DNA of 64,000 nt from Balneola sp. MJW-20 (GCF_040811775.1 NZ_JBFNXW010000001.1:806001-870000); one strand, 5' to 3'. Numbered from the stretch's first letter, positions 38,075 through 49,292 are shown. The notes: generated from the sequence alone by a model not told the origin. A program made the numbers and translations.

Positions 38075-39592
38075 ATGAAAATAATATCATTGATAACCCT
38101 GCTGGCCATGGTAGCCGGCATGAGAGCGGCAACAGCTCAGCCCGTTCTTACTCCACGTAATATGGCGCTGGGCGGTGGGGGTGTATCTTATATCAATGAT
38201 CATAACGCAAATTTCTATAATCCTGCCAACCTGCTTATACGAGAAAAAGACCGCAGGATCGAAGTCAGTGGCCCATCCTTTTCCCTTTATGCGAACGCAC
38301 CGGTTAATAATTCCGGATTTCTAAATGCCTATGAAAATTTCAAAACACAGTACTTTACATACGATCCGGGCTCAGGGAGTATCGCATCCAATGATCTGCA
38401 GGATTTCCTTTCTGATAATTATTCAAACTCTGATGCCAGGGCATATTACCGGACCCGATATGATGCTGATCTCTTCGGCATCACGATAAAATCAGAAAAC
38501 CGGGCCTTGTCTTTAGCACTAAGACGAAGAACCTCTTCTTCATATGAAGTAGGCAAAGGCTGGTTTTCCACATCACCGGTTGACAAGGGAAATTATCTGC
38601 TGGTAGACCGAAGACTGGTTCATCGCTATCAGACTTTGTATGAGTTATCATTCGGATTAGCAGAATCGTTTACTTTTCTGAATGGATTAACTTCAAGACT
38701 GGATAATTTTAGTATCGGAATTGCTCCGAAACTGGTAATCGGCGGTCAGTTTCAGGAGGCCGTCTGGGATAATGAATACCGGCAGGAAAACGGGAACACA
38801 ACTTTTACCCGGTATCAGTCCATGGACGTATCGGCAGCTGGTGGTTTTGCACGGGCTTTTTCTGATTACAGGAACGGGGCAATGCTTCCTGACATCCTCA
38901 GGGATCAGTACGAAAATGAAATTTTTAATTACAATGGGCTTGGAGCCGGCATCGATATTGGAGTTACTTACCTGCTAAGCCTTGGGAGTGACCTTTCGGC
39001 CATTCGATCTGATGAACAAGCTACGAAGAGATCATTAAGACTCTCATTTTCTATTACCGATATCGGCCTGGTACGATACACCAATAATGAAAGAAAGTTC
39101 AGTGTATCTCCGGAAGTTACAAATGATATAACTGAAGCCCCCTCCTCCCTTTCGGATGTAACCTTTAACGGCGCTCCGGGGCAATTCCTTTATTTCGTAG
39201 ATCGATTTGGTGAAGACGATCCTGTTACGGCTGCGACACAGGATGAAAGGTCTTTCTCCACACTTCTTCCGGTATCCATGAATGCCGGAGCTATGATAGA
39301 ACTGAACCGTGTTAAATTTATGAGTGATATAAGACTTGGCCTCACAAATAATGCATTTCACCGTAATACGGTATATAGTTCCTTTGGAATGGAAATCAGA
39401 CCCTTTAGAATCTTAGCATTGAGAGGCGGTATCCAACTTGAGGGAAGCGAAGCTGATTTCATCAGTATCGGAACAGGGATCGAACTGGAACGATGGACCC
39501 TTTCTCTCGCTGCTCAGTTCTTGCCCAGCGAGATCACATCAAACGCTATACTCACAGGGTATTCTGCCGCAGCCCTGCAATTTCATTTTTAA
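38075..39592 (+). CDS. Outer-membrane beta-barrel protein, DUF5723/PorV-like
   Basis: A 505-residue exported protein. The signal peptide (about 1-22) ends ATAQ. The mature part opens with PRNMALGGGGVSYINDHNANFYNPANLL, the pattern of FadL/PorV/DUF5723-type barrels whose N-terminus forms a plug. Many alternating hydrophobic strands follow, ending in a Phe-terminated strand (LQFHF), typical of BAM substrates. No function can be given. It starts 24 bases after the helicase gene. Confidence 0.75.
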   Translation: MKIISLITLLAMVAGMRAATAQPVLTPRNMALGGGGVSYINDHNANFYNPANLLIREKDRRIEVSGPSFSLYANAPVNNSGFLNAYENFKTQYFTYDPGSGSIASNDLQDFLSDNYSNSDARAYYRTRYDADLFGITIKSENRALSLALRRRTSSSYEVGKGWFSTSPVDKGNYLLVDRRLVHRYQTLYELSFGLAESFTFLNGLTSRLDNFSIGIAPKLVIGGQFQEAVWDNEYRQENGNTTFTRYQSMDVSAAGGFARAFSDYRNGAMLPDILRDQYENEIFNYNGLGAGIDIGVTYLLSLGSDLSAIRSDEQATKRSLRLSFSITDIGLVRYTNNERKFSVSPEVTNDITEAPSSLSDVTFNGAPGQFLYFVDRFGEDDPVTAATQDERSFSTLLPVSMNAGAMIELNRVKFMSDIRLGLTNNAFHRNTVYSSFGMEIRPFRILALRGGIQLEGSEADFISIGTGIELERWTLSLAAQFLPSEITSNAILTGYSAAALQFHF

Positions 39593-39615
39593 ACATGACA
39601 CTTTGCCGTACAATT

Positions 39616-39652
39616 CTGTCAGTTAATGAAGTAAACTGACGGTTTGTTTATT
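39616..39652 (+). terminator. Probable terminator after the DUF5723-like gene
   Basis: A 9-bp stem with one G-U pair (39616-39624 with 39634-39642) is followed by GTTTGTTTATT-like T-rich sequence. It lies ahead of lon. The T run is interrupted, so efficiency may be moderate. Confidence 0.5.
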
Positions 39653-39715
39653 GGACTGTGTATGGCTTTGTATTTGCGTATCAGATCATAAAAGAGAAAT
39701 TCTATATTATTTACT

Positions 39716-42247
39716 ATGAAAGACCGATCAGATTTATTTAGTAATTTCGGTAGCTCAGACGATCAGTTTGAGGATTTTGAGCAGGCTATTCCGCTCATGT
39801 CGGAAGAAGAAGAGAAAGAACTTACAGAGGCCGAGATCCCTGATGAGCTCCCCATTCTTCCCTTAAAGAATACTGTCCTTTTCCCCGGGGTTGTTGTCCC
39901 CATTACTGTTGGCAGGGATAAATCATTATCTCTGGTGAAAGAAGCTTATGAAGGTGACAAGATCATTGGTGTTGTCACCCAGAAGAAAGAAGAGATCGAA
40001 GAGCCTAACTTTAAAGACCTCCATACGGTTGGTACGGTGGCACAGATCCTGAAACTTATTAAGATGCCTGATGGATCCAAAAGCATTGTGATCCAGGGTA
40101 AATCCGTATTTGAAGTTGAGAATTTTGTACAGGATAAGCCTTATTTCAAGGCAAAAGTTAAATCCTACCCAAAGGAGATCGATATTGAGGGAGTGGAACT
40201 GGATGCTTCCATCAGAAATATCAAGGAGACTGCTACGAAGATCATCAATATGTCGCCGAATTTGCCATCGGAAGCCTCTATTGCAGTTAATAACATTAAC
40301 AGTCCCACCTTTCTACTGAACTTTATTTCATCTAACCTGAATGTATCAGATGATGAGAAACAAGCGCTGCTGGAACTGAAGAAGTTTTCCGAGACTCTTG
40401 ATAAGGTTATGGAGTTTCTGGAAAAAGAAATCCAGGTACTGGATGTAAGCGAAAAGATACGTACTAAGGTAAAATCAGACATAGATGATCAGCAGCGGGA
40501 ATTTTATCTGCGCCAGCAGATGAAGGCGATCCAGGAAGAGCTGGGTGACGACGCTGAACATCAGGATATAGAAAAGCTCCGCAATAAACTGGAGTCAAAG
40601 AAATTACCGGATTATGCTCGTGAAGTGGCCGAGAAAGAGCTCCAGCGTCTTGAAATGACTCCAAGTGCCTCCCCTAACTATGGTATCATTCATGGATATA
40701 TTGAATGGATCCTGGATCTGCCATGGGAAGAATACTCCGAAGATCGTCTGGATCTCGAACACGCTCAGAAGGTGCTGGACGAAGATCATTACGGCCTTGA
40801 AAAGGTTAAAAAAAGAATAATAGAATACCTGGCAGTATTAAAGCTTAAGCAGGATATGAAAGCACCTATCCTATGCTTTTACGGCCCTCCTGGGGTGGGT
40901 AAAACCTCTCTCGGTAAATCTATTGCCAGAGCTCTGAACCGCGAGTTTGAGCGCTTTAGTCTTGGAGGAATCCGGGACGAAGCGGAAATCCGTGGTCACC
41001 GAAGGACCTATATCGGAGCATTACCCGGACGTATCATTCGGTCCATGAAAAAAGCAGGAAAAGGTAACCCGGTGATCATGCTGGATGAGATAGACAAAGT
41101 TGGAGCCGATTACCGCGGTGACCCTACTTCTGCCCTGCTGGAGGTACTTGACCCTGAACAGAATGATACTTTCAGTGATAATTATCTGGAACTGGAATAT
41201 GATCTTTCCAGAGTATTATTCATTGCTACCGCAAACTCACTGGATACCATTCCAGCTCCTTTGCGTGACAGAATGGAGATCATAAATATTTCAGGCTATA
41301 CGCTTGAAGAGAAAACCCAGATCGCTAAAAAGTACCTCATTCCGAAACAGATCGGTGAGAACGGCCTTAATAAAGAACAGATCAGTATATCGGACAAGGC
41401 GGTTGAAAAGATCATAGATCAGTATACACGTGAATCCGGTGTTCGTAACCTGGATCGCCAGATCGCCGCGGTATGCCGTGGTGTTGCAGCTAAGATTGCC
41501 AAAGGTGAAGAAGGCCCTCATACCGTCGGAGATGACGAAGTCGAAGACTTTCTGGGCAAAAGAAAATATTTTAGCGATGCAGCCGAAAGAACTACTGTTC
41601 CAGGTGTTGCAACCGGACTAGCCTGGACTCCTTTTGGCGGAGATATTCTTTTTATTGAAGCCAGCGTATCCAAAGGTTCCGGAAAACTGAATATTACCGG
41701 ACAGCTTGGTGATGTAATGAAAGAATCTGCCATGCTTGCTATCTCATATTTGAGAGCACATGCAGATGAGATCGGGATCCCTGAGGAAGCATTTAAATAC
41801 TGGGATCTGCATATTCACGTACCTGCAGGAGCAGTTCCAAAAGATGGTCCCTCTGCGGGAGTTTCACTGATGAGTGCAATAGCCTCTATACTGACTCAGC
41901 GAAAAGTTAAAGGCACGATTGCTTTAACCGGAGAGATCACCCTGCGTGGGCTTGTACTCCCGGTTGGAGGTATCAAAGAAAAAGTTCTGGCTGCTAAACG
42001 CGCAGGGGTCAAAGAAGTGCTCCTGCCCAAAAAGAATGAAAAAGATGTGGCAGAGATCGAAGAAGAAGTCATCGGTGATCTGAAGGTTCAATACCTGGAA
42101 CGTATGGATCCCCTGCTGGATATCATGCTGGAGAAAGAACCGGTTAACGATCCTACAGAATTCTTTAAGGTCAGCGATGCTCATAAAACTGCGGTGAGCG
42201 GAAATAATACTCCAAAAACAGTAACAACCGTGAGCAACGATAATTAG
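39716..42247 (+). CDS. lon: ATP-dependent protease Lon
   Basis: An 843-residue AAA+ serine protease. The N-terminal substrate domain contains [15 protein letters not shown] coiled region is followed by the AAA+ module with Walker A GPPGVGKT (about 389-396). The protease domain has the catalytic Ser in PKDGPSAGV (about 713) and the catalytic Lys in [10 protein letters not shown] (about 753). It degrades misfolded and regulatory proteins. The C-terminal tail of ~35 residues is Thr/Asn-rich and probably disordered. A terminator follows. Confidence 0.97.
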   Translation: MKDRSDLFSNFGSSDDQFEDFEQAIPLMSEEEEKELTEAEIPDELPILPLKNTVLFPGVVVPITVGRDKSLSLVKEAYEGDKIIGVVTQKKEEIEEPNFKDLHTVGTVAQILKLIKMPDGSKSIVIQGKSVFEVENFVQDKPYFKAKVKSYPKEIDIEGVELDASIRNIKETATKIINMSPNLPSEASIAVNNINSPTFLLNFISSNLNVSDDEKQALLELKKFSETLDKVMEFLEKEIQVLDVSEKIRTKVKSDIDDQQREFYLRQQMKAIQEELGDDAEHQDIEKLRNKLESKKLPDYAREVAEKELQRLEMTPSASPNYGIIHGYIEWILDLPWEEYSEDRLDLEHAQKVLDEDHYGLEKVKKRIIEYLAVLKLKQDMKAPILCFYGPPGVGKTSLGKSIARALNREFERFSLGGIRDEAEIRGHRRTYIGALPGRIIRSMKKAGKGNPVIMLDEIDKVGADYRGDPTSALLEVLDPEQNDTFSDNYLELEYDLSRVLFIATANSLDTIPAPLRDRMEIINISGYTLEEKTQIAKKYLIPKQIGENGLNKEQISISDKAVEKIIDQYTRESGVRNLDRQIAAVCRGVAAKIAKGEEGPHTVGDDEVEDFLGKRKYFSDAAERTTVPGVATGLAWTPFGGDILFIEASVSKGSGKLNITGQLGDVMKESAMLAISYLRAHADEIGIPEEAFKYWDLHIHVPAGAVPKDGPSAGVSLMSAIASILTQRKVKGTIALTGEITLRGLVLPVGGIKEKVLAAKRAGVKEVLLPKKNEKDVAEIEEEVIGDLKVQYLERMDPLLDIMLEKEPVNDPTEFFKVSDAHKTAVSGNNTPKTVTTVSNDN

Positions 42248-42272
42248 GCGTCAGACATCAGGTTTATAAACT

Positions 42273-42293
42273 TGAATACTGAATACTGAATAT
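42273..42293. repeat. Three tandem copies of TGAATAC/T
   Basis: A 7-base unit is repeated three times (42273-42279, 42280-42286, 42287-42293, the last ending T) between the lon stop and its terminator. No function is apparent. Confidence 0.6.
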
Positions 42294-42317
42294 TAAACAT
42301 ACCTTTACTAATGATAT

Positions 42318-42353
42318 ACCCGGTCATTATATCAATGGCCGGGTTTTTTATTT
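42318..42353 (+). terminator. Rho-independent terminator of lon
   Basis: An 11-bp stem with one G-U pair (42318-42328 with 42334-42344) and a five-base loop is followed by a T run. It lies 70 bases past the lon stop. Confidence 0.9.
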
Positions 42354-42493
42354 CTATCACATTTTACTTTTGGGTTTTAGCATACAATAAACTCTGCTTA
42401 TACCTCGCATAAGAATACCCAATCACTATATTGGAATGCATTCGGGCAACTATCCATTTTAGCCATTGAAGTTTAATAGAAACAAGGTCTTTT

Positions 42494-43060
42494 ATGAATG
42501 GCGAACTAAATAATAAAAGAGTCGCAATTTTAGCTACCAATGGATTTGAAGAAATAGAACTCACGAGTCCCCGGGATGAATTACAGGATGCCGGTGCGGA
42601 AACAGTGATCATTGCACCAGACACCGGAACCATTAAAAGCTGGCACGAAGATAACTGGGGAGGAGAATTTGAAGTAGAATTAAGTCTTAATGAAGCTAAT
42701 GCTGACCACTTCGATGCACTCCTGTTGCCGGGGGGCGTCATGAATCCGGATCAGCTTCGGATGAATGACGAGGCGATCAAGTTCACAAGATCTTTCTTCA
42801 AAGCAGGAAAACCGGTAGCTGCTATCTGTCATGGTCCCCAATTATTGATTGAGGCAGAAGTCTTGCAGGGGCGTGAATTAACCTCCTACCCTTCGGTTAA
42901 GACCGACCTGAAAAATGCAGGTGCACGATGGGTTGATAATGAAGTAGTAGTGGATAAAGGATTGACTACCAGCAGAAGCCCGGCAGATCTCCCCGCATTT
43001 AACCGGAAAATGATCGAGGAAATTTCGGAAGGTGTGCACGAAGCACAGATGACTGCATAA
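42494..43060 (+). CDS. DJ-1/PfpI-family protein (class I glutamine amidotransferase-like)
   Basis: A 188-residue single-domain protein. The nucleophile elbow carries Cys near 112 in AAICHGPQLL, and the conserved acidic residue is in NGFEEIELTSP. Family members (YhbO, PfpI) are described as proteases, chaperones or glycation-repair deglycases; which activity applies is disputed. It has its own upstream region and is followed by a terminator, so it is probably monocistronic and perhaps stress-related. Confidence 0.9.
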   Translation: MNGELNNKRVAILATNGFEEIELTSPRDELQDAGAETVIIAPDTGTIKSWHEDNWGGEFEVELSLNEANADHFDALLLPGGVMNPDQLRMNDEAIKFTRSFFKAGKPVAAICHGPQLLIEAEVLQGRELTSYPSVKTDLKNAGARWVDNEVVVDKGLTTSRSPADLPAFNRKMIEEISEGVHEAQMTA

Positions 43061-43082
43061 CCGCAGTCTAATGTTGTCCATG

Positions 43083-43112
43083 AGCCACGCTTTAAAAGGC
43101 GTGGCTTTTTTT
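43083..43112 (+). terminator. Rho-independent terminator after the PfpI-like gene
   Basis: An 8-bp stem (43083-43090 with 43099-43106), an A/T-rich loop and a run of seven T residues. It lies 22 bases past the stop codon and just ahead of rsgA. Confidence 0.9.
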
Positions 43113-43146
43113 ATGGCTATATGCCACTGTTTCTGTATTTTCCAAC

Positions 43147-44061
43147 ATGATCAAGGGAACCGTTATTCAATCTACAGGAAGCTGGTATCAGGTAAATACC
43201 GGAGAAGAGACTATTGCCTGCCGACTCCCGGGAAAATTCAGGCTGGAAGAAAAAGATGTGACCAATCCGATCGCTGTAGGAGATGATGTAATCATATCTA
43301 TGAATGAGGATGAAACCGGGCGAATTGAGGAGATCCTGCCCAGAGAAAACTATGTCCCCCGCTCTGCTACTCATGGCAAGAGAGGGGATCAAATACTGGT
43401 TGCCAACATAGATCGTGCTTTTGTTGTACAATCAATTCGCAAACCTAAATTAAAAGAGGGATTTACCGATCGTTTCCTGGTCACCTGTGAAGCGTATGAG
43501 ATCGAGCCTTGTATCATCATTAATAAAGCTGATCTTGCCACCCAGAATGATCTTGCCTTCCTGGAAGAACTTAAAGAGCGTTATGAGGTTCTCGGATATA
43601 AAATACTAATCACTTCTGCCGAAAAACGACATGATCTGAAAGAACTCGAAGACCTGCTTAAGGATCAGACTTCTGTTTTTATCGGCCCATCCGGAGTAGG
43701 TAAGACCAGTCTTATCAATGCTATTGATCCTGAGTACAATCTCAAGGTCGGAGAGATCTCATCCTATTCCAATAAAGGAAAGCATACTACCACTTTTGCA
43801 AGACTGATCCCGCTAAGTGCAGGAGGATATATTGTAGATACACCCGGAATACGCGAATTCGGACTTGTGAACATTGAACCCTGGGAATTATCATTGTTCT
43901 TTCCTGAGATGCTGGAACCAAGAACACGTTGTAAATTCAACAATTGTACCCATGTACATGAGCCAGGATGTGGAGTAATAGATGCCTTTGAGCAAGGACA
44001 GATCGATCCCGGGCGATATAATTCATACCTGAATATGCTCGAATCACTCCAGGATGAGTAA
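43147..44061 (+). CDS. rsgA: Ribosome small subunit-dependent GTPase RsgA
   Basis: A 304-residue circularly permuted GTPase that checks late 30S maturation. An N-terminal OB-fold (about 1-70) precedes the G domain with permuted order: NKAD (G4), then GPSGVGKTSLINAI (G1, about 179-192) and DTPGIREFG (G3). The C-terminal zinc module shows Cys and His residues in CKFNNCTHVHEPGC. The start is ATG at 43147, directly after the preceding terminator. Confidence 0.96.
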   Translation: MIKGTVIQSTGSWYQVNTGEETIACRLPGKFRLEEKDVTNPIAVGDDVIISMNEDETGRIEEILPRENYVPRSATHGKRGDQILVANIDRAFVVQSIRKPKLKEGFTDRFLVTCEAYEIEPCIIINKADLATQNDLAFLEELKERYEVLGYKILITSAEKRHDLKELEDLLKDQTSVFIGPSGVGKTSLINAIDPEYNLKVGEISSYSNKGKHTTTFARLIPLSAGGYIVDTPGIREFGLVNIEPWELSLFFPEMLEPRTRCKFNNCTHVHEPGCGVIDAFEQGQIDPGRYNSYLNMLESLQDE

Positions 44062-44150
44062 TTAACTTGTAACAGAACCCCTTTTCACTCTTCTTTGTCT
44101 ATAGAATTATTACCATATTATTCATCACAACTGATAATCAACAGACCGTT

Positions 44151-45203
44151 ATGATAAATCCATTAAAAACCACACTTAAAGTGGGCCTTATTGCTCTGAC
44201 CGGACTTTTTTCCATGAATACAGCATATGCCCAGTTTGAAGATATCGGTGCTTTCTTAAGAGCCGGTAGAGAAGATGCTACCATTCTTACCCGAGAATAC
44301 TTAAAGCCATTTCCAACCGGCTTTGGAGCGGGTCTAAATGCGGGTTTTACTGAAACTGCACAGCCAAAAAAATTATTCGGATTCAGTTTACAGATCCGAT
44401 CTTCTGTTGCACTCGTACCGGATGCTGACCAAAGCTTTGATATCTCTGCCCTGAATCTTCAGAAGATCGTTGTAGCTCCGGGTGAAAATTCATTCTCCCC
44501 TACTATCTCAGGGAAAGATGTCAGCGGACCGGAACTCATAATTTATGATGACCCGAATAGTCCTACCCGTACAGAATTAGGAAGGTTTACAATGCCGGAA
44601 GGTGCCGGTGTTGCTCTGGTCCCTGCACCTACCATTCAGGCAAGTGTAGGATTGATCAAGAATACTGATTTCACTCTCCGTTATGCTCCTAAGACCACCG
44701 TTGGTGACTTTGGGGAATTTTCCATTATCGGTGCCGCCATTAAACATGATATTAAACAATGGATTCCGGGTGCTAAACTGTTGCCTGTCGACCTATCCGT
44801 CTTAGTCGGATTCAACAGGATTTCAGTTGATGGTAATCTCGATGTACAACCGTCGAATCCGAATGCGGGAGACGATTTTTCAGGTCAGACAGTTGAAACC
44901 TCCACTAATACCTTTGTTGCCAATGCTTATGTTGGTAAAACATTACCTTTTATTAGTGTATACGGTGGTGTAGGATATCAGAAAGCGACATTTGACCTCG
45001 ATATTAAAGGGAATTATCCTGTGGAAGCATTGGGCGGATATACGACAATTAATGATCCGGTTTCATTTAGCGTAGAGAGTGATGCATCCGTTCACGCTTT
45101 GGCAGGATTCAGAATAAAGCTGGCTTTCTTTGCAATATATGCAGAAGCGACCTTTACCGATTATGTGACTGCAAATGCCGGTATCGGGTTTACATTCCGC
45201 TGA
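44151..45203 (+). CDS. DUF6588-like exported protein, probable outer-membrane barrel
   Basis: A 350-residue protein with a signal peptide (about 1-27, ending TAYAQ). The mature start, FEDIGAFLRAGREDATILTR, followed by FPTGFGAGLNAGF and KKLFGFSLQIR, resembles the DUF6588 family of the Bacteroidota. Later segments are strand-rich and the last residues (GIGFTFR) look like a barrel end. No function is known. A terminator separates it from the convergent efflux locus. Confidence 0.78.
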   Translation: MINPLKTTLKVGLIALTGLFSMNTAYAQFEDIGAFLRAGREDATILTREYLKPFPTGFGAGLNAGFTETAQPKKLFGFSLQIRSSVALVPDADQSFDISALNLQKIVVAPGENSFSPTISGKDVSGPELIIYDDPNSPTRTELGRFTMPEGAGVALVPAPTIQASVGLIKNTDFTLRYAPKTTVGDFGEFSIIGAAIKHDIKQWIPGAKLLPVDLSVLVGFNRISVDGNLDVQPSNPNAGDDFSGQTVETSTNTFVANAYVGKTLPFISVYGGVGYQKATFDLDIKGNYPVEALGGYTTINDPVSFSVESDASVHALAGFRIKLAFFAIYAEATFTDYVTANAGIGFTFR

Positions 45204-45227
45204 TCTGAGAACAAATTCAGTTAAAAC

Positions 45228-45260
45228 AAAAAAGGCATCCCAGTGGATGCCTTTTTATTT
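45228..45260. terminator. Bidirectional terminator between DUF6588-like gene and efflux ATPase gene
   Basis: A 7-bp GC-rich stem core with a CAGT loop (45234-45251) is flanked by six A residues on the left and five T residues on the right, giving a U run on both strands. It lies between two convergent genes. Confidence 0.9.
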
Positions 45261-45274
45261 ATATGGATAATAAA

Positions 45275-45997
45275 TCAACTTACTGCTTCTCGTGCCAGTA
45301 CCGGGTTTTCAACTTTCTCATCCGACTCGATCAAGCCGTCACGTAATCTTACGATCCTTCGTGCATGCTCAGCGATCTCATTTTCGTGTGTTACCAGAAT
45401 GATCGTGTTTCCCTGACGATATAGTTCTTCAAAAAGCTCCATTATCTCTTCCCCGGTCTTCGTGTCGAGGTTTCCGGTAGGTTCATCAGCAAGAAGAATC
45501 GAAGGGTTATTGACCAGTGCTCTTGCTATGGCTACACGCTGGCGCTGACCCCCGGAAAGTTCATTTGGTTTATGATCAACTCTGTCACCCAGACCTACCT
45601 TAGTAAGTACTTCGACCGCTCTTTCTTTTCTTTCACTTGATTTCATTCCCGCATAGATCAACGGTAATTCTACATTCGCCATGCAGGAAGTTCTGGGAAG
45701 TAAATTAAAGGTCTGGAATACAAACCCGATCTCCCGGTTACGGATCTCAGCAAGCTCAGCATCATCCATAGTACTGACATTGTTACCATTCAGGATATAA
45801 TCCCCTGCTGTTGGAGTATCAAGACAACCGATCATGTTCATCAAAGTAGATTTACCCGATCCCGACGGCCCCATGATCGCTATATATTCATTTTCTCTGA
45901 CATCGAAAGAAACGCCTGCCAATGCATGAACCAGTGTTTCCCCCATCTGATAGATCTTAGTCAGTTCTGATATCTCAATTACTTTTTTCTTATCCAT
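45275..45997 (-). CDS. ABC transporter ATP-binding protein, MacB/LolD type
   Basis: A 240-residue ATPase. The Walker A is GPSGSGKS (43-50), the Q-loop is in [12 protein letters not shown], the signature is [15 protein letters not shown], and the Walker B is [12 protein letters not shown] followed by the H-loop in LVTHE. It should power the two FtsX/MacB-like permeases encoded upstream in the same run. It is the last gene of the locus, 11 bases past the adaptor gene. Substrates may be peptides, drugs or lipoproteins. Confidence 0.93.
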   Translation of the reverse strand: MDKKKVIEISELTKIYQMGETLVHALAGVSFDVRENEYIAIMGPSGSGKSTLMNMIGCLDTPTAGDYILNGNNVSTMDDAELAEIRNREIGFVFQTFNLLPRTSCMANVELPLIYAGMKSSERKERAVEVLTKVGLGDRVDHKPNELSGGQRQRVAIARALVNNPSILLADEPTGNLDTKTGEEIMELFEELYRQGNTIILVTHENEIAEHARRIVRLRDGLIESDEKVENPVLAREAVS

Positions 45998-46008
45998 AGG
46001 TCTGTTTA

Positions 46009-47367
46009 TTAGTGTGCTAATGCAATTATCTGCTGATCAGAAACTTTCACAGCATCGCCGTCATTTAATGTTTTTGATAGAGTTCTGTATGATCCGATCA
46101 CCACTTCATCTCCGGTATCGATTCCGGACAAAATCTGAATATGACTGTTGTCGCTGATCCCGGTCTCAACTTCCTTTCTCACCGCTTTCCCGTTCTCAAC
46201 AACGAAAACTACTTTCCTGATGTCTTCTTTAACAACTAATACATCAGCTGACTCGCTGGCCGATTCTCCTTCTTCTTTAGATGCTTTATCTTTTGAGAAG
46301 TCCCGGATGGTCACTGCCTGAATGGGCACCGATGTTACATTTACGGCTGTTTCTGTTTCTACATCAACAGTTGCAGACATGCCTGGTTTGAAATTTGGAG
46401 CGAATGATTCTGATACATTTTCGGAAGTTTCAGTACGTCTGAGTTCAGTGCCGCTCATTGCCAGGTTATGAGGAGTTACGATCCTGACTTTGACCTGATA
46501 GTTTGTGATCTGTTCGTTCGTTCCCGCGCCTGTTGTTCGGGCTGAATTTGCGATCTCGGTAACAATGCCGTTGAACCTTCTTTCAGGATAGGCATCCACT
46601 TCTATTCGTGCAGTATCAGCAAGGTTTACGTTAACAATGTCATTCTCATTTACTTCTACCAGAACTTCCATTTTGTCCAGCAAAGAAATACGCATCATTT
46701 CGGTACCGGCCATCTGCGTGTTTCCGAGTACTCTTTCCCCTGCTTCAACATCGAGGCCGGTTACCGTACCATCCTGAGGGGCACGGATAACGGTTTGATC
46801 CAGTTCCTCTTTAGCTCTTCGGAGCTGAGCCTGGGCACTTTCGACCTGATACTCAGAGGCTTTTAAACTGGCTTTCTGAGACTCATACTCTGATTTGATC
46901 TGCGTAAACTCCAGTTCTGAGATAAGGTCTTTATCGTATAGTTCCTTGTTCTTTCTAAAAGCGGATTCAGCCTGGATCAGACTTGCTCTTGTTTGCTCCA
47001 GTCTTGCTTTCTGAGTAAGTAGAGCTGCATTAAGCTCATCTATCCTTGCCTGAAAGATATCAGGCTTTATGCGGACCAGAAGATCGCCTTTCTTAACAAA
47101 ATCTCCTTCTTTAACAGAAAGCTCGATGATCTCTCCGGACACATCCGGACGGATGATCACCTCAACTTCAGGTTGAATACGACCGGATGAAGAAACTAAT
47201 TGTGTTATGGTTTTCAGCTTCGCAGTTGCGGTTTCAACCTCAATCTCGCCGGTATTTTGCCCGATCACTCCGGTTACTCTCAGTATAAGCCCGCCTCCGA
47301 TAAGCAGGACAAATATTCCGCCTACCCACCAGAAGATCTTTTTGTTAGAGGGTTTATTCTTTCCCAT
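46009..47367 (-). CDS. Periplasmic adaptor subunit (HlyD/MacA-like membrane fusion protein)
   Basis: A 452-residue membrane fusion protein. One N-terminal helix (about 11-33) anchors it in the inner membrane. A split lipoyl domain ([20 protein letters not shown] and [19 protein letters not shown]) brackets a coiled-coil hairpin (about 105-190), followed by beta-barrel and membrane-proximal domains. It would bridge the permeases and the TolC protein encoded just upstream. A Ser/Glu/Lys-rich linker near residues 350-370 is unusual but probably flexible. Confidence 0.93.
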   Translation of the reverse strand: MGKNKPSNKKIFWWVGGIFVLLIGGGLILRVTGVIGQNTGEIEVETATAKLKTITQLVSSSGRIQPEVEVIIRPDVSGEIIELSVKEGDFVKKGDLLVRIKPDIFQARIDELNAALLTQKARLEQTRASLIQAESAFRKNKELYDKDLISELEFTQIKSEYESQKASLKASEYQVESAQAQLRRAKEELDQTVIRAPQDGTVTGLDVEAGERVLGNTQMAGTEMMRISLLDKMEVLVEVNENDIVNVNLADTARIEVDAYPERRFNGIVTEIANSARTTGAGTNEQITNYQVKVRIVTPHNLAMSGTELRRTETSENVSESFAPNFKPGMSATVDVETETAVNVTSVPIQAVTIRDFSKDKASKEEGESASESADVLVVKEDIRKVVFVVENGKAVRKEVETGISDNSHIQILSGIDTGDEVVIGSYRTLSKTLNDGDAVKVSDQQIIALAH

Positions 47368-47402
47368 TTCCTTATCCCTTTATCCCTTAGAAATTCAATA
47401 AA

Positions 47403-48794
47403 TTAAAATGTGACCTGGTCGCCACTGAGTTTACCAAGATAGAAATCAAGTAATTTCTCCTGGAAAATAAGTCGGTACTGTGCCTGCGTATAATTTGATT
47501 GCGCTTCTACATAAGATGCTTGTGCCTGACTGAGCTCAATAAGAGTACTGGCACCTACATTATACCTTTCCTGCTGAGTCTCGAATGCTTTTTCACTTGC
47601 GATCAATGACTTCTCCGAGGCTTCAAGTTCTTTTACGAATGAATTGAAATCATTGTAAGACTGGGTTACCTCCTGTACTACCTGTAATTCTGTATTCTCC
47701 AGATTAAGCTCAGCATTCTTCAGGCTGATCTGAGAGGACTGGATATTCTGCATTCTGTTCCAGTTCTGGAAGATCGGGACATTAATGCTGAATCCGATGC
47801 TCTTGTTTACCTGCTGATCAAAAAACTGATCGTTAAATGATACTTTTAGTCGTTCCTGCGGATTGTTCGGATTCGGATTACGTAACTGGTCTGAATATCT
47901 GGAACTTAAACCTACGTTTGCAGAAACGGTAGGAAGAAGAGATCCTTTTGCGATCTGGTACTGTAATCTTAAACTTTCAATATTTGCCTGAGTACTTCGG
48001 ATGTCCGACCGGCTCATTAATGCTTCATTGACCAGTGCCCGGAGTGTCAACCCTGCAGTATTCCCGATCTGGGCCTCAGATATATCCGGAACTACAAATT
48101 CATACTCAGCCAGAGGATCGATCTGCAGCTGACGTATCAGGGCCAGTTTATTCAGTAAAAGAGTATTCTGCTGCTGAGTGACCAGTAATTCATTATTAGC
48201 AACGGTAGCTTCCTGGTTATACAGATCTACAGTTGGGCGTGATCCGACTTCCACCTGTGCTCTGGTCTGTTCCAGGACTCTCTGAGAAGTGTTAAGGTTT
48301 TCCTGTCTGATCTCTAACAGTTCTTTAGATAACAGAACCTGCAGATAATTACTTGCAGTCTGGAATATCACGGTCTCACGTTGTCTTTGTAAATTTTCTT
48401 GCTGAGAGATCTTTGACTGCTGGCTGGCACGAAGTGAATTAATATTTTCAAATCCACTGAAGATGGTAATACTTGCTCTTGCAGAACCACTGATGGATTT
48501 AGAATTGATACTAACGAAAGGATTCAACCCACTGGATAGACGGTCGGCTACGAACTGCTGACCGGTATTGGATGACCCATTTATGCTGCCGGATACATTC
48601 GGTGCAAAATCAAGATATTCGCTTGTGATCCTTTTTTCAGCAAGATTCAGATCATTTTGCGCCTGTTTTAAGGAAAAATTATTTTCCAGCGCGATTTCAA
48701 TTGCTTCCTGAATAGTTATGGTGCGGGTTTGAGCTTGTAAGGTGCCAAAAGTGACTAGTAAAGCTAATAGCGTAGTTAGTGATATTCTCTTCAT
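47403..48794 (-). CDS. TolC-family outer-membrane efflux protein
   Basis: A 463-residue outer-membrane factor made of two OEP repeats rich in long helices. The start is set at ATG 48794 (MKRISLTTLLALL), which begins directly with the signal peptide ending TLQAQ; a Met nine codons upstream would place non-signal residues first. Typical segments are IQEAIEIALENNFSLKQA and, near the end, YNVGASTLIELSQAQASY. It lies between the small membrane-protein trio and the adaptor gene. Confidence 0.92.
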   Translation of the reverse strand: MKRISLTTLLALLVTFGTLQAQTRTITIQEAIEIALENNFSLKQAQNDLNLAEKRITSEYLDFAPNVSGSINGSSNTGQQFVADRLSSGLNPFVSINSKSISGSARASITIFSGFENINSLRASQQSKISQQENLQRQRETVIFQTASNYLQVLLSKELLEIRQENLNTSQRVLEQTRAQVEVGSRPTVDLYNQEATVANNELLVTQQQNTLLLNKLALIRQLQIDPLAEYEFVVPDISEAQIGNTAGLTLRALVNEALMSRSDIRSTQANIESLRLQYQIAKGSLLPTVSANVGLSSRYSDQLRNPNPNNPQERLKVSFNDQFFDQQVNKSIGFSINVPIFQNWNRMQNIQSSQISLKNAELNLENTELQVVQEVTQSYNDFNSFVKELEASEKSLIASEKAFETQQERYNVGASTLIELSQAQASYVEAQSNYTQAQYRLIFQEKLLDFYLGKLSGDQVTF

Positions 48795-48923
48795 TTCTGA
48801 TATTGGATTTATATTACACAAGGCTTTGACGGACTAAACCCAAAATAGTTGCATAAAAATTGCGGGTATTATCTCTTTTTAATTCTTTTACAGCTTACAG
48901 ATAAATTTCTGTAATTCAGGAAG

Positions 48924-49292
48924 CTATTCTGAGTCTCGTTGCTGTATATCTTCGATCTTGTTATCGACAAAGTCCATGAGTACCCTCATGGCTCTTTTGG
49001 TAAGCTGATGTTTTAATTCTCTTCCAACCATCGAGCCAATTCCGTCGCTGGAAGAACTTCCGCCTGTATTGTTTCCGGATCTTTTATCTTTTCCGAGCAG
49101 GTATCCCAGAAATAAAGATGCGCCAAAAACATGCAATGGATATTTCTGTATGACCTTCTTTGGATCAAGAGTATCACTGACTCCTTCTTTGACAGCATCA
49201 ATGGAGTGGTCCAGGTCCGACTGAATTCTACTCAGCTGCTGTTCCAGGGCTTTTTTCTTTTCGTCGAGTTTATTCAGCTTGTCTTTACTCAT
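48924..49292 (-). CDS. Small membrane-associated protein, third of a YqjD/YqjE-like trio
   Basis: A 122-residue protein I cannot assign to a named family. Residues 1-50 are charged and helix-forming (possible coiled coil). A short hydrophobic segment follows (PLHVFGASLFLGYLLG), then a Gly/Ser/Asn-rich linker and a basic amphipathic C-terminal helix. Its start overlaps the stop of the holin-like gene (ATGA). By position it is comparable to YqjK, the third gene of the E. coli yqjDEK set, but no clear homology is visible. Confidence 0.7.
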   Translation of the reverse strand: MSKDKLNKLDEKKKALEQQLSRIQSDLDHSIDAVKEGVSDTLDPKKVIQKYPLHVFGASLFLGYLLGKDKRSGNNTGGSSSSDGIGSMVGRELKHQLTKRAMRVLMDFVDNKIEDIQQRDSE